64,000 nt of DNA from Nepenthes gracilis (GCA_033239525.1 BSYO01000019.1:6391087-6455086), one strand, 5' to 3'; counted from the first letter of the stretch, positions 46,850-60,513 are shown. Numbers and translations: made by a program. Notes: a model not told the origin generated them from the sequence alone.

Positions 46850-46850
46850 N
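46850..46850. other. Undetermined base
   Basis: Single N, four bases before the LTR TATA box; marks an unresolved assembly position. Confidence 0.99.
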
Positions 46851-46853
46851 TGT

Positions 46854-46860
46854 TATAAAA
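46854..46860 (+). promoter_or_regulatory. TATA box of the 3' LTR
   Basis: TATAAAA following the CTCGAG-rich U3. The equivalent site in the 5' LTR (30668) reads TACAAAA, a C/T change in the box. Confidence 0.55.
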
Positions 46861-49157
46861 GGGACCCCGGCGCTCATTTCTATCATTTTGGCTACAATTT
46901 TTTAGAGCAAGATATAGAGACAAGGAGAAGAGAGAGAAAGAGAAACAAAGACAAAATATTCGAATTTGAGGTGATTCAAGTTAGGATTTGAATTAATCCA
47001 AATTAAGGCAAGTGTATTCTAAAGCTCTTCTTCTCTTCTACTATTCTTTATCAAATCATCTAGGTTTTTTTTGTTCTAATACTCATCCAAACTATAATTT
47101 TGAAGCTAGCATGTTTATATTAAGCATGTATGTCAATTTTTGACAATTTGGTAAAAGATCATGTTTAAACCAAGTATAGTACATATATATGCTGAATATT
47201 ACTCCAAAATTACATGCGTGTCTTAAATTTATGGTTTAATGGCCTTACATGTGATGAATTTCATTTGTACTTCTATTGCATGTTCTAGACCTACAGTTTT
47301 AGCTTGCATGTCCAGAAATTTCAGAAAAAAATTATTCTACATGTATATTATTAAACCCGAAATTTGTAGAATTCTCCCTTACTAATTTTTAGAATTTTTG
47401 TTGTATTTTGAGCTGGCCATGTATTAAACTCGTGTGGTAGCATATAAGAGTCTTAAATAAATAAATATATGTTTCATATGAATTGGAAATTGCATACACA
47501 TTGATACATATAGTTTGAGATTTAACATATATGCTGTTTTTTTTTTTATAAGCAACTATTGAAATTCTACATTGAGAGCTGAATTTCTACATCAGCTGAA
47601 TTTCAATGTCATTTTGCCAAGTTCTAATTTCCATATGTGTTAAATTCGTATGGCAGCTTTCATAGACCTCAAATTTATACGATATGTAATCTGTGTGAGT
47701 TAGAAAAATGCATATATTTTAGTAGGTGTAGTATGAGAATTTATTTAATTGCTGAATTAATCCAGTTTCTAAATTTTCTGCATTTAGCAATTAAATTTAG
47801 CATTCCATTCCTTCAATTGAATTATGATTAAGTTTATATAAAAGTATAAGTATGAAGTTATGAAATTATGACCGAAAAATCTATAATATGCTATGAATTA
47901 TGAATATTTTTTCCAAGAGTGAAAAAATTAAGAAGAATCAAGAAAAGTGTAGAATTTTCATAAGATTATGAAATTAGATCAATGATCATTTAACGAGTGG
48001 CATATTTTGGCATACCTTGGTATATTATAGAAGTATATCGATTTTCAACCTTATCATCTGTGAGGTTTGAGAAGTGGTGTTTGGCCCTAACTATAAAGTG
48101 ATATGTAGACGGCCTGCCTCTAAGTTTTAAATTTGAGCGTATGACCTTTATGTGTGAAAATATATACAACCCGGTCTTTGATTGTCCTTTCCTTTAACTG
48201 GTAAGATTTATTGACCCTATTTGCTAAGGAAAATAAAGAATTAAGTATTTTTAATGGTTAAAATTAAGAAAAAAATATAATAATAAGTTAAAAAATTTGT
48301 ATTAAGTTGGACATGTATTTATATGAAATTTCATGGCATATCATTGAATTACGATGCATTGATCCTCCTGTTGTATTTTTAATACAAATATATGTATATG
48401 ATCATTGTTAGATAGTGTCTTGTCAAGATTTTGGGTTACACTCATTATTTTACTAACTCTTTCAGATAAGATGTACAAGTCCTTACCAAGTAATTGGGAT
48501 TAAAGTATCAAGAGGATATGAAGAGTTTAGATTGTTATGTTTGTGATTGATTCAAGTTGCTTAATATTTTTGGACAATATTTAATGTACTCGGATGCAGT
48601 AATTTAGTTTAATTTTGGTTTCGATCATTGGCTTGTGGTGTATTTTGTCTTTAGCCAACATTTAGATGTTTAGAGTATTGTTTCATGGTATTCTATATCT
48701 GTTAATGTATTGGCTTAATCTTAGGCAGTTTTTATCTTGTAAGTTTGATGAAATTGGTTGATGTTGTCAAGTTTAGAACAATAGGTTAAATATTCATAAA
48801 ACGATATACAGGTTGTGGGATTATATTGTTATGGTCTTAGGATGGGTTCGAGTTGTCCGATGAGTAGTTGTTAGTTACCAAATTATGGTTTATGATGTAT
48901 TATTATAAATTTGTATACTTTGATTATATTTTTAAATAGCGTCGCTTTTTATGTAAGGTTCAACGTCACATTTTGAATCGGTGTTGGCGTCATATGGGAT
49001 ATGATATATTTGGATCTTGTGTATATTTTAAATTTATTTATTTGTGGTTGATCGATATATCGACATATAGTTCACATCCAAAGGTTAATTAAACTATAAA
49101 TTAGTTTAATAATAATTTGGTTAATGTTATTTTCAGGATTGAAATTGGGACGTGACA

Positions 49158-50980
49158 CTCATTTACCTGATTTTTAATGTTGGTAAGAGACTTAATTAGC
49201 AAAACCTTCCTTGTGGCCAGCCCTCTCTTTTGGAAAGTAGTTATTAGCCTTATTTTCCTCCATCCAAACACACTTTAACTAGCCAGCCCTAGCATGCTTC
49301 TCTAATGATTTTTGTAAGTTTTAGGTGGAATAACTCTTTCCCCCCTTTTCATCCTTGCCAAGAAAAGAGAAGAAGAAGGGAGAAGTGAGAAATCTAGTGC
49401 TAGAAATCATGGTGGCTCTTGTTGCCTACCTTGTTTGTGTCATGCTCCATTTGAAGAAGGAGAAGATGAAACTTCTGTGCCTTCATTGTGAAGAGAAATT
49501 CATGCTTATTGAGACTTCAGAAGCCATTCATGTTTGCAATGATTGTTGAGGCAGAAAATTCGTGCCAAGTGAAAATTTTAACTTTCTTAGACAATCTTAC
49601 TATTTTGTTTCATTAGATTTTGTTATACTGATTACAATTGAGTCTAATATGTTAAAGGAAGGTATGATGTCCCATTGAAAGTCTCCAATTCGTATCCCAT
49701 GAGAAAAATTGTCTAATCTTATAAAAAAAATATCCTTATGACTCTCATTGCATCTCATTCCAAAGCAATGATTTTTATGCCTCCTATCATGACATTATAT
49801 AACTTTATTCATCTCTTAATCCATGTTATGTTGTGTCTAATGGTTACTGAATGGTGTTTGAATTACTTAAGTGGATTTTCATATTTAAAGTATAAGAAAA
49901 ATAAGATCTTGAACGATTGGTTCAAGTGTAAATTTTTATGGCATGCAAGTAGGTTGGTCATGGGATTGAGGAGAGCATGCTAAGAGTAAAAATTAAATTT
50001 TATACTCTTACATTGTCTTATGATGTAGAACTATTAGTCTCCAAATGTTTAGAGTAACTTATATAAATGAATATAGAGAATTGGACAACTAACTCTTTTT
50101 GGTCGTGGACTTGATGGAGTATGATGAGGTGTAAAGTGTTATTTTTGCATGATTATGTTGTGATATGAAATAAATCTATCGGCCATTGATGCTTAGTATA
50201 ACATGTATGGTTAAATCTTAAGAATCGGCGCCACCAAGTAGCTGTGGCTTAATGGTTCATGTAAAGGTGCTAAATGTTACTTTTGTATGATTATGTTATT
50301 ATATGATGTTGACCTTCATGCCTCTTAAGGACAAGAAGAATTTTATGTTAGTGGATCTTGAAAATTGCCCTTATTCCTCGTAGTGGTTGAAAATAATGAG
50401 AACTCTAATGCAGAGGCCTTTTACATTATTATTTTTATGCTTTTTATGCATAGATCAATGGTTTATGAACTGATTGACTCAACTTATAACTAGCATGTGA
50501 TGTCATGGTTGAACACCAATGCCTAGCTTGAGGTAGATCAGCTATTATGCTTTATCCATGTATTTTTGAGGATATGGATATATTTTGGGTGGGCTATATG
50601 CCTCATATTATTAAATCCTAGGGTTAAACGGTGTCATTTCATAAGCTTGGAGATTATTGTTCAACAAGTGTGCAATGCCATATTCGAACATCAGTCATGT
50701 CTTGAGATAGATTTGGGCATTGTGGAGAATCTACAGATAGAGACCTAGTGGCATGTATTTTATCAATTGTACTATCATAATAGCTTAGATTGTAACATAG
50801 GGTGCCGTGCAAAGCATAAGTGTAGGCATGAGAGTACTATGCAATGTGGCGTTTGAGCATCAAATGACCAGAGTGTTTGTGTGGTTCAGATCTTAAGTGA
50901 AATATCCTGAATGACTATGCTAGTATCATGTCTAGAGTGTAGGATGGTAGTGGGTAGGGTGCCATGTGACGAGTACTTTA
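49158..50980. other. Unrecognised sequence between two chromoviruses
   Basis: Probably continues the DNA interrupted at 30347. It includes an open block 49355-49549 (64 codons, Lys-rich, with two CX2C pairs: CLHC and CNDC) that I cannot assign, and a diverged direct repeat (GGTG(T/C)(A/T)AA(A/G)TGTTA...TGATTATGTT at about 50128 and 50266). No supported gene. Confidence 0.35.
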
Positions 50981-53377
50981 TGTCACGAACTCGAATTAAA
51001 CAGGTCAATTTAAATAATTATTTATAATTACTAAAATTTAAAATCCCAAATAATTTTTAACAAATAATATTGAGTTCTAAAATTTGGGTATGATAAACCA
51101 AATAAATATGACCCAACACGAACCAAAATTCACACAGGACTTTATCGGAGAACCGTCCGGACAAAATAAATACGACTTGTTCAACAATTATCGTAAGAGA
51201 GGTAACAATTCTAACCAAAATTATAAATCAGACATAATATAACATTTCAACTATTTTTAAAATATATCCATCGGCTTATATCTGGTAAATTTCATAATAC
51301 TATCACATCAATTGTCAAATTAAGCCATAATGAGACTAGAACTCACCAAATTAGACGAATAGCTGGTAGATCACGTTCTAACTTTTGTCGTGCATTCGAA
51401 TCTTCTACTCTGAAGGGATAAAATAGAAAACGTGAGCTAAGCGCTTAGCAAGTATCATATTTAAACAAAAGAAGTCCAATAAATCAAAGAAAAAGTCGGA
51501 TAGATGAAAATCTATTCAAATGACAAAATAATTTTAAATCATCGATAAAATAAATCCAATAAAATTCAAGATCCAAGACCCAAAATCTAAAATCCAATGG
51601 TAGTTCGTACTCAAATCCAATATTGAAATCCAAAAGCAATGTCCAAATCATAAAACAGTCTGCATCAAGACGTGTATATGTATATATAAGTATATATAAA
51701 CAAAATAGAAGTAATTCGAACCAATTCTAATAGGCAAATAGCCAAGTCCAAAGTCCAATCCAAGTCAAGTTCAAGTCTGAGTTCGAGTTCTAATTCAAGG
51801 CTCGATCAATTTGGGGCAAAATCTGATAGTCGGATGATCTAATAGCGTGCGTAGAAATCAAAACAACACTACAACAATTAGTCCAAGGATCTAGATCAAA
51901 ACATATAGTCAAAATCATTTATACAAGACATACCAAGACTCAATTATGGGCAAAATCGGTGAATTTTAAATCCAAATTTAAAATCTAAATCTAAATCTAA
52001 ATCCAATACAAATCTATACAAAGATACAGATTTTACATCAAATTTGAGTTTTGATTATTTAAAGGCTAACTTGAGGAAGAGTTATATATAATCCCGATAA
52101 CCTTAGGCAGAAATCAAATATAAATTAGGTCAATATGTATGGCCACCCATATACTTTATACCCATTGGTAAAGATGCTTATTATTGTTTACCACTTGTGA
52201 TTTTGGGTGCAATCCTTAAACTTGTCGTATATATTAGTACGTCCGAATATATTATAATGTCGAATAAAATTGTCCAAATATGAAGAGTCACTACTCCAAG
52301 TCTTTCCTACCAGTAGAAAGGAATTTTCAAATAAATCTCCCCATCAGGAGTTAACCAGAATATCAATATCAAAATCTAAATGTAGTGACCACAACCCGAC
52401 ACGTATATGTAACTACACAGCCTATACAATGTTTCATACTCATTTTCATATAAATATACTGATGTAAAAATATATAATATACAATAAATTTTTCAGACTT
52501 CTAAAAAAATATTAATTCCTCCAAAATCATAAAATTGGTCCAAAAATATCCAAGTCAGCCAATGAACTATACATGCATGTACAAATTAAATAGATCAGGT
52601 ATATAAAAATACATGTATGTTAGTAAAAATTTTAAATAGTATCCAAAATATATTAAATATTAAATCAGACTAAAGAGGAGATTTACAGATATTTACCTTA
52701 ACCTGATACTTTACAATTCTAAAGAAAGGATATCTCGAAGTGCCTAAATCGGCACCCTCTCTCTCCATCGCATGCACTGCGACTCTCCACCACGGGAGCT
52801 TCCCGCATGTGCTATAGTTGTTCCACATCACCACACCGACCTACCGTTGTCGCATACGGCCATTGCCGGCCTTCCTAACATCACATCGTCGGTGCCGTGA
52901 CCATAGCTCAGCCGACCTCTCTCTCCTTGAGCAGTTCTTTCTCTCTTGAACAACCCACTGTCGCGTGCCACCGCCGTTCTCCCACTGCCATTGCCGACCA
53001 CTTGTGCACGACGGCCTCTGAGCGCCGATGCCGCCGACCCACCCCGCTTCTCTCCTCCGCCGCATGCCTTGAACAGCAGTGCTGAAACCCCCTTCCTCCT
53101 CCCCTGATTCTCTCTCTCCCCGATCCCTTCTACCCCCGCTCTAGTCTTTATTTCTTTTTTTATAATATATATATATATATATATTATTTTGAATTTTCTT
53201 TGATTCTAAAATCTAAACCGATAGTTGGGCGACAGCACATGCGCACCTCAGGCGACAGCCCAACCGATCCAAATATCATCCAAAATTTTTTAATATTTAA
53301 TTAATTTTGCTATACCGAAAACACCTAAAATCATAATTAATATTAAATTAATCCGAATCGAGATCCAGGATATTATA
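50981..53377 (-). repeat. 3' LTR of the 50981 element
   Basis: 2397 bp; minus strand TATAATATCC...GTTCGTGACA. It matches 57546-59672 and, inverted, 60514-63249. A GC-rich, CCG-repeat-like stretch (52740-53110) lies in it; its reading frames differ between the three LTRs, so it is not called a gene. An AT microsatellite lies at 53165-53184. Confidence 0.82.
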
Positions 53378-53402
53378 TTCTCCCTCTTTATAAAAATTTC
53401 GT
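53378..53402 (-). other. Polypurine tract
   Basis: Minus-strand ATTTTTATAAAGAGGGAGAA touching the LTR, preceded by GATGACGAA; equivalent to the tract before 60514. Confidence 0.75.
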
Positions 53403-56110
53403 CATCAAAATTTTTACATCTCGATCTTTACTTCGATTATCATACAATGAGGATATTTTTTCAGATTTCATTTTCGATTTTCTTAATAGATTTCCTCTAT
53501 CAAATAATTTTCCAAATCTGATCCTCAACAAATAGGAGTATTTTCCAAGACTCGTCTACAAGATCCCTCAACACTTCTTCAACTCGAAGATTCTTCGAAA
53601 GCTTAATGGCCAATGGAAACAAATTATTCCTTTGCACCAAATTTTTTCTATTCTAAAAATTAGAACCATATTTTTAACCAAAAATATCGCTCGTCAGTCA
53701 AAATGACTCCAACCCAATCACATGCGAAGGATCATTAATATAAAACATATTGTATCAATCCATCAAATTTAAAAGTAAGGTCAATCTGAAAGCTACTTCT
53801 TTAATATGCTAAAGACTTCAATTATCCTAATGAACCTCCACTTTAGACTATCATTCAACTTCAAAACTCGAAATTCTTCTCTTCAAATTGCTTCTAAAAA
53901 CATCTGACCACTCTTCTTGAGTTTCAAATCAATTTACAAAACGGATCTCCTACTTCAAGCCTCCAATCAAATCTTGTGATTGATAACCGTGAATCCACAC
54001 GCTTTCGCTACGCCACTTTGATCGATTATTAGCCTCAACTCAAATCAAAAGCCTCGAAGTAGGAATACCTTGCAATCTCCACATTTCGACAATATGCTAA
54101 CGGCCAATCTTGGAAATGACTTCCAAATAAGCAAGCGATAAGCCAACTTCATTAGCTCAACCATCACCTGTCTTAAATTTTGATAAACAATGAGAAGTCT
54201 TCATCAGCTAAACCATCATCGGGTAGTTTAACCTTATCCAAATGATCATCAAAATCCTTTGCTATTTAAGGCAGATTTGAAACAAAATCTTGAATGCTTC
54301 TTTTAATCGACTTCCTCCCTTAGGCACGGATGTAACTTGCCACGAAGGTTGTGATCTCACGCTTCATGTTCTGCCTGCTGGCTTTGATTCGATATCAAAT
54401 TGCCATCAAACTATCTCCACTCCACTAGGTGGTGAGTCTTCGACATTCCCATCGAATTTGGATCACCCTAACTCAACCATAACTGTTGACAACCTCATTT
54501 ATTCCCGAGTTTCTATCCAATGAGCTTCTGAGTTGTCATCCAATTAGTCAAAACTCAAATGAGAGAATTCTTAAAAACATGCCTCCTCTTAAACGTGTAA
54601 TGAAAAGCACTTTGCAGAATATTCGAGATTGCCTGTTCAATCACTTCCAACTTCAAGATGGCTCATCTAAAAAGGACATCACCATTGATCTTCATAAAAG
54701 CTTCTCCCATAAAAAGAAGTTTCATTCAAAATCTAATTCTGACAGCAAAGATAGAAAATTCCTCTGGCCCAAATCTTCTTATTGGCATCCTCATCACAGC
54801 ACCTTCATGCAAAAACTTTCAGACTGATCCCAAACTTTTTCTTAGATAGAACACCTGATATGCAGAATTTAAACATATTTAAATATTTCTTAGAAATATC
54901 ATTGAGCGCTACCAATCTTTCTGATCCATCAGAGATCGACAAAATTGATGCCGATGATACTTTATTATTTAATTACTAAAAATATTTTTCATAAATGTCA
55001 CTTCAATTAAATATCGATTGCCTCCATTGCAAAAGCACCCATGACACTGTAATCCTCGAGAAACATTCATGAAAACTCCCATCATAATCAACCAAATCTA
55101 AGAAACTCCACACTCCCGAGACCTTAGCTAGTCTTTTCAAATTTGCCACTACTTTTATCTTGTTTGGATTGTCAAATATCACCTTAATAAATGTATGACC
55201 CAAAATGATGCCTTCTATAACCATAATTTATACTTCTCAAATTCTTCAATCAAATTAGAACATTATTAATAAGACCATCATAACTAACCCAAACAAGGTC
55301 AAAAATTTTAATCAATAATATCCATAAAAGTCGTCAAAATATTTGACAACCTAAAAGCACCATCAAAACTTCGTAATGACCACACATTGACCTGCAAATT
55401 GTCCTATACACATCCTCACACTTAATTCACAACTAAGGATACCTCGAGCACAATTCGATCTTAGAGAAAACCCAAATTTTTTCAAATGGATCCAACGAAT
55501 CCTCGATCATTGAAAGATTATACATATCAAATTCGTAAATAATCCAAATATAAACCTATCAATCCAACTTTATTCACCAGAGAATATTAAAACACTCCAC
55601 ATCAAGACATTTGGTTGAACAAAACCCTTCTCAATAAATTCTGTAATTGTTGTCTCAATTTCTTCAGTTTAGACAAGACTACCCCATACAAAGCCTTTAA
55701 AATAGGCACAAATTCAAGTACAACATTGAAAACAAATTGATCTCCTGATCCGGGAATAATGCAAACCAAACTTCTGGGAAAACATCTTCAAACTCGCAGA
55801 TGACCAAAATGTCTTCAATGGTCATAAAATAACTCCCAACTGTGACCACATATGTAAGATGAGCTTGGCACCCACCTTTTAGCGGATGTTTTGCAGGCAA
55901 TGCCAAAATTAACGCTTGAGCCCTTTTACTAATCCTTCCGTGGAACTCCGATGACTCATATCCTGAAATGTAGAATGGAGCAGACTTACCAAAACAATCT
56001 TCCATGACAAAAGATTCGGCTCTAACTTCATGAGCTGTATCTCAAATACTTCACCCGTAACCGTCCGTCTCCTATCTGGATGTTTGGAATCCGGATGCCT
56101 GAGATTCAAA
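53403..56110 (-). pseudogene. Pol remnants (protease end, RT, integrase/chromodomain)
   Basis: 56109-55697 holds, in two frames, the link between protease and RT (KGGCQAHLTYVV, IEDILVICEFEDVFPE). 55224-55003 is the RT end and connection (ILGHTFIKVIF, VWSFLDLVDYDGSFHECF, compare FLGH.I and RSFLGLAGYYRRFI). The stretch between has lost a readable RT core. 54140-53403 is homologous in inverted orientation to 59740-60500 and covers the integrase end and degraded chromodomain. Plus-strand open frames here (for example 54290-54827) are antisense shadows. Confidence 0.7.
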
Positions 56111-57530
56111 CGATTCTTTAATGAATGGCATATCTAGCCACAATTTGAAGCAAACTCCATTTTTAATGAAGCAAACTCGTCTCATGTGCTTCTTCCCGCT
56201 AAACTTGCAGGTTGACTTTGCAAACTCAAATTTTGAGGAACAAGACTTTGCTTCATTTGACTTTCTTTAAGCGTGTCCTGTGGAGGATGAGCATGTCCAT
56301 CCTTCGAACTCTGACTCTAATACTCTAACTACTTTTTAGAAACACATCTCCCGAAGCTACTCTTGCTCGATCAACAGGGCCTGGTTTAGCTTCTAGCACC
56401 AACCGCTTCCAAGTTGAACCTTCAAGTCTATGTTGAAATTTCGGGCTCCTCGGGCCTCATCCGTAATCATATGGGGAACAAATCAAGATGGCTTTTCAAA
56501 CTGTACATCGTCCTCAGCTACTATCATGCTGCAACAAAATCTTTTTAGATTCTTCAACATCTTCCTATGCATTGCTTTAGAGGCCGAATTTGAAGCTCTT
56601 TGTCCATTAAGTCTTCCATGATGAATAAATTATGAGGGCGACCATCCATCTGATCACAACAATGAGTGAAAATGAGCAATTCTTGTATCTTCCTCTCGAC
56701 CCAGCCGTAGCTTCAAACTTTTACATGATTGGCATCGCCGTTGCCAGCAGGAATCAAATCTGTACTCAATTGTCTTTTCTTCTAATAGAGGTTGATCACC
56801 GTTAACTCCACAACTTCTCTTGCAAAGAGAAACAAGTTGACTTGATATGATCTTAATCATCTTTATCTACAGCTTCTAATCTTGAAGAATCTTTATTTTC
56901 TTACTTGGACCCAACGATCACTTTTCGCTTTGCGTGCATCATTCCTGCGCAGAACCTCACCGATCTTCTCTGTGTCATGTCTATTTTATCGAATGTCTTC
57001 GAAGAGACATTCCAACCATGTCTACAAATAGACATTCAAAGCAATCTCCTCATTCTTCTGGCCCAAGATAAAGCGATGAAAGTCCTACCATCGGTTTACT
57101 CGCATCTACCCGACCAAAATTTTGTTCTACTTCTCGAGATTTCGAACCGACCTACCTTATCGCCTACCTCTCTGCCGACCAAAACCTCATTCTACTCTGT
57201 GAGATTTCAGACCGACATCATCCAAGGTCGCTACTTCTTTTCCAAAATTACAAAGCCCAACAAAATCTCCACATATAAGTAGAAACTAAATAAAATGCTC
57301 ATTTTGTTGCTACATCAAACCACCTATTATGTTGCTCGTACAACTCATCATAATCAGATGATCATCCTTTCAATCCAAATCTAAACCTCTACAACTCGAT
57401 CTTCTGAGTCAAATCCAAGTCTCCACAACTTAAATTTTTCACTATCTACTAAAGACAATACTTATCTCGTCTAAAAATTTGATCCATTATTTACCCAAAA
57501 TGATCCAAAGTACCTCTCCTTATAACTTCT
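56111..57530 (-). pseudogene. Gag region (decayed)
   Basis: By position between primer site and pol this is gag. I could not read a clean capsid or knuckle motif, and the longest open frame (56905-57282) is on the opposite strand and has no recognisable match, so I treat it as a shadow. Confidence 0.45.
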
Positions 57531-57541
57531 CTCTGATACTA
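57531..57541 (-). other. Primer binding site (initiator tRNA-Met type, one change)
   Basis: Minus-strand TAGTATCAGAG, four bases after the LTR end; one G-to-A change from the consensus. Confidence 0.8.
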
Positions 57542-57545
57542 TTTC

Positions 57546-59672
57546 TATCATGAATTCGAACCAAGTAGGTCAATTTAAATAATTAATTATAATTTTTAAA
57601 ATTTAAAATCTCAAATAATTTTAAACAAATTATATTGAGTCCCAAAATTCGAGTATGATAAACAAAATAAATAGAATCCGACATAAATTAAAATTCACGT
57701 AGGACCTTATCGGATAACTGTTTGGACAAAATAAATATGATCTACTCTACAATCTTCATAAGGGAGGTAATAATTCAAACTAAAATCATAAATCAGATAT
57801 AATATAATATCCCAACTGTTTCCAAAATATATCCATTAGCCTATATCTAGCAAATTTCTTAATACAATCCATCGATTACCAAATTAACCAATAATGAGAC
57901 TAGAACTCACCAAAATGGACGAATAACTGACGGATCACGTTCTAACTCCTGCCATGTATTCGAACCTTCTACTCTAAAGGCGTAAAACAGAAAACATGAG
58001 CTAGATATTTATCAAGTATCATATTTAAATAAAAGAAATCCAATGAATCAAAGGAAAGGTTAGATAGATGAAAATCCATTCAAATGATAAAATAATTTTA
58101 AATCACCGATAAAATAAATTCAATAAAAATTGAAGATTCAAGACCCAAAATCTAAAATTTAATAGTATTCTCATACTCAAATTTAATATTTAAATCCAAA
58201 ATTAATGTCCAAATTATAAAACAGTTCTCATCAAAACATGTATATGTATATATAAGTATATATAATCAAAACAGAAGTGATTTGGACCAATTCTAATAGG
58301 CAAATTGCCAATTCTAAAGTCCAATTCAAGTCTAAGTTCAAGTCTCAATCTGAGTTCGAGTCTGAGTCCAAGTCTAAGGCTCGATTAGCTTGTAATCTAA
58401 GGCAGAATCCGATTGATGGATGATCTCATAGCATGCGTAGAAACTGAAGCAGCACCTTTACAGATAGTCCAAGGGTCTGGATCAAAACATATAGTTAAAA
58501 TCACTTGTATGAGACATAGCAAGACCCAACTATAGGAAAAATTGGTGAATTTTAAATTCAAGTTTAAAATCCAAATCCAAATTAAAATCCAATACAAATC
58601 TATGTAGAGATACAAATCATGTATCAAATTTAAGTTCCAATTATTTAAAATCTAGCTTGACGAAGGGTTACACATAATTCTGGTAACTTTAGATAAAAAT
58701 TAAATAAAAATTAGGCCAACATATATGGCCACCCATATACTCCATACCCAAGGGTAAGGTTGCTCACTATTGTTTATCAGCTGTGACTTTGGGTGTAATT
58801 CTCAAACTTATCAGATATATTAGGACATCCAAATATATTATAAGGTCGAATCAAATTATCCAAATGGGAATGGTCACTACTCCAAATCTTTCCTACCGGC
58901 GAAAAGGGATTTTCAAATAAATCTTCTTGTTGTGAGCTGGCCACAATATCCAATATCCAAATCTAAATGTAGTGACCACAACCCTACATGTGTATGTGAC
59001 TGTACGGCCTATACAATATTTTATACTTATTTTTTATAAATATACTAATATAAAAATATATAGTATACAATAAATTTTTTAAAATTCTAAAAAAAATTAA
59101 ACCCTTCAAAATTATAAAATCCAGTCTGAAAATATCAATTTCAGCCAATGAATCATACATGTATGTCCAGATTAAACAGATCGGGTATATAAAAATTACA
59201 CATGTTAGTAAAAATTTTAAATAATTTTTAAAATATATCAGATATTAAATTAGACCAAAAAAAAATTTATATATACTTGCCTTGACTTCATACATTGCAG
59301 ATTTAAAGAAATGATGTCCCAAAGTGCCTAAATTGGCACCTTCTCTCTCCATCGCACGTGCTGTGTCTCTCTCTCCATCGTGAGAGCTTCCCGCGCGCTG
59401 CTACCACTTCTCCACATCGCCGCACTGACCTACCGTCGCCACAGCTTAGCCGCCTCTTTCTCCTTGTGCCGTTCTCTTTTTCTTGCATGACCCTCTGTTG
59501 CGCGCCACCGCCATTCTTCCACAGCCGCCGTCGACCACCTATGCACGGCCGCTTTTGAGCGTCGATGCTGCCGACCCACCCCTCTTCTCTCCTCCACCAC
59601 GTGCCTTGAATGGTGGCGTTGAAACCCCACTCCTCCTTCCTTGCTTCTCTCCCCAATGCCCTCTGTTTTTTT
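57546..59672 (-). repeat. 5' LTR of the 50981 element (truncated)
   Basis: About 2127 bp aligning with 50981-53377. Homology stops near 59672 in a T-run, about 250-300 bp short of the LTR start. GC-rich stretch at 59330-59640 as in the other LTR. Confidence 0.8.
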
Positions 59673-59689
59673 TTCATTATGTTGCTTCA

Positions 59690-60513
59690 CTTTCAACCTT
59701 TATCAGAGAGTGTGCTCGCCCCCTACCATCGGATTATCGCTTGCTTATAAGGAAGTCATTCTCGAGATTGGCCGCTGGCATATCGTCGAGATGTGGAGAT
59801 TACAAGGTATTCCTACTTTGAGGCTTTTGATTTGAGTTGAGGCTACTGATCGATCAAAGTAGTGTAGCGAAAGCATGCGGATTCACGACTATCGATCACA
59901 AGATTGATTGGAGGTTTAAAGTAGGAGATCAGTTTTGCAAATTGATTGGAAGCTCAAGAAGAATGATCAGATATTTCTAGAAGCATTTTGAAGTGAAGAA
60001 TTCTGAGTTTTGAAGTCGAAGGTTAGTCTAAAGTGGAGGTTCATTAGGATATTTGAAATCTTTAGTAGATTAGAGAAGTGGCCTTCAGATTGGCCTTATT
60101 TCTGAATTTGATTGATGGATATAATATATTTTATATGAATAATCCTTTGCATGTGATTTGGTTAGAGTCATTTTGATCAATGAAAAATATTTTAGATGCG
60201 ATATTTTAGGTTAAAGTTGTGGTTCTAATTTTTGGGATAGAAAGGATTTGGTATAGAGAAATAATTTATTTCCGTTGGCCATTAATCTTTTGAGCAATCT
60301 TCAAGTTGAAGAAGTGTTGAGGGATCTTTAGGATGAGTCTCAAAGAATATCCTTATTTGTTGAGGATCAGATTGAGAAAAATCATTTGATCGATAAAATC
60401 TATTAAAAAAAATCAAAGATGAAGTCGGAAAGAATATCCTCATTGTATGATAATCGAAGTAAAGATTGAGATGCGTAAATTTCGTAGATGAAATTTTTGT
60501 AAGGAGAGGAGAA
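59690..60513 (+). pseudogene. 3' interior of a second, inverted chromovirus
   Basis: 59740-60500 is the reverse complement of about 54150-53410 (for example CTTTGAGGCTTTTGATTTGA at 59816). It begins inside integrase and contains a degraded chromodomain. It ends with a purine tract (GTAAGGAGAGGAGAA, 60499-60513) abutting the LTR. The 5' LTR, gag and most of pol are absent, so the element is 5'-truncated at the inversion junction. Confidence 0.72.

Larger units (their letters stand above)
30348..49157 (+). mobile_element. Tekay/Del-like chromovirus hosting two nested insertions
   Basis: 5' LTR 30348-32955 plus 41478-41504, interior 41505-46509, 3' LTR 46510-49157. Flanking 5-mers are CTTAT (30343-30347) and CTCAT (49158-49162), a target duplication with one transition. 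A complete related element (32956-41472, minus) interrupts the 5' LTR and a solo LTR (41610-43863) interrupts the interior. Without them the element is about 8.0 kb. It retains gag, a zinc-knuckle remnant, a short integrase piece and a chromodomain; most of pol is deleted. LTR pairs differ by roughly 15-20% by eye, so it is old. Confidence 0.8.
46510..49157 (+). repeat. 3' LTR of the host chromovirus
   Basis: 2648 bp, TGTAAGGCC...CGTGACA. It includes the TATA at 46854, GA-rich stretch 46910-46955 and AAGGCAAGTGTATTC near 47005. Reading frames in it are not shared with the 5' LTR. One undetermined base (N) is at 46850. Confidence 0.85.
50981..59672 (-). mobile_element. Tekay/Del-like chromovirus, minus strand, 5' LTR truncated
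   Basis: Minus order: 5' LTR 59672-57546 (outer ~250 bp missing), primer site 57541-57531, gag, pol remnants, purine tract 53402-53378, 3' LTR 53377-50981. RT and linker blocks are recognisable but broken. A related element in opposite orientation begins within about 20 bases of its truncated end, giving a head-to-head pair. Confidence 0.8.

Noticed and set aside
50230..50260. Possible tRNA-like box A (GTGGCTTAATGGTTCA)
   Set aside because: No box B at the right spacing and no cloverleaf could be drawn.
54290..54979. Overlapping plus-strand open frames
   Set aside because: Antisense to the pol remnants of the minus-strand chromovirus.
56905..57282. 125-codon plus-strand open frame in the gag region
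   Set aside because: Opposite strand to the element; no matching domain, and the primer site and LTRs fix the minus orientation.
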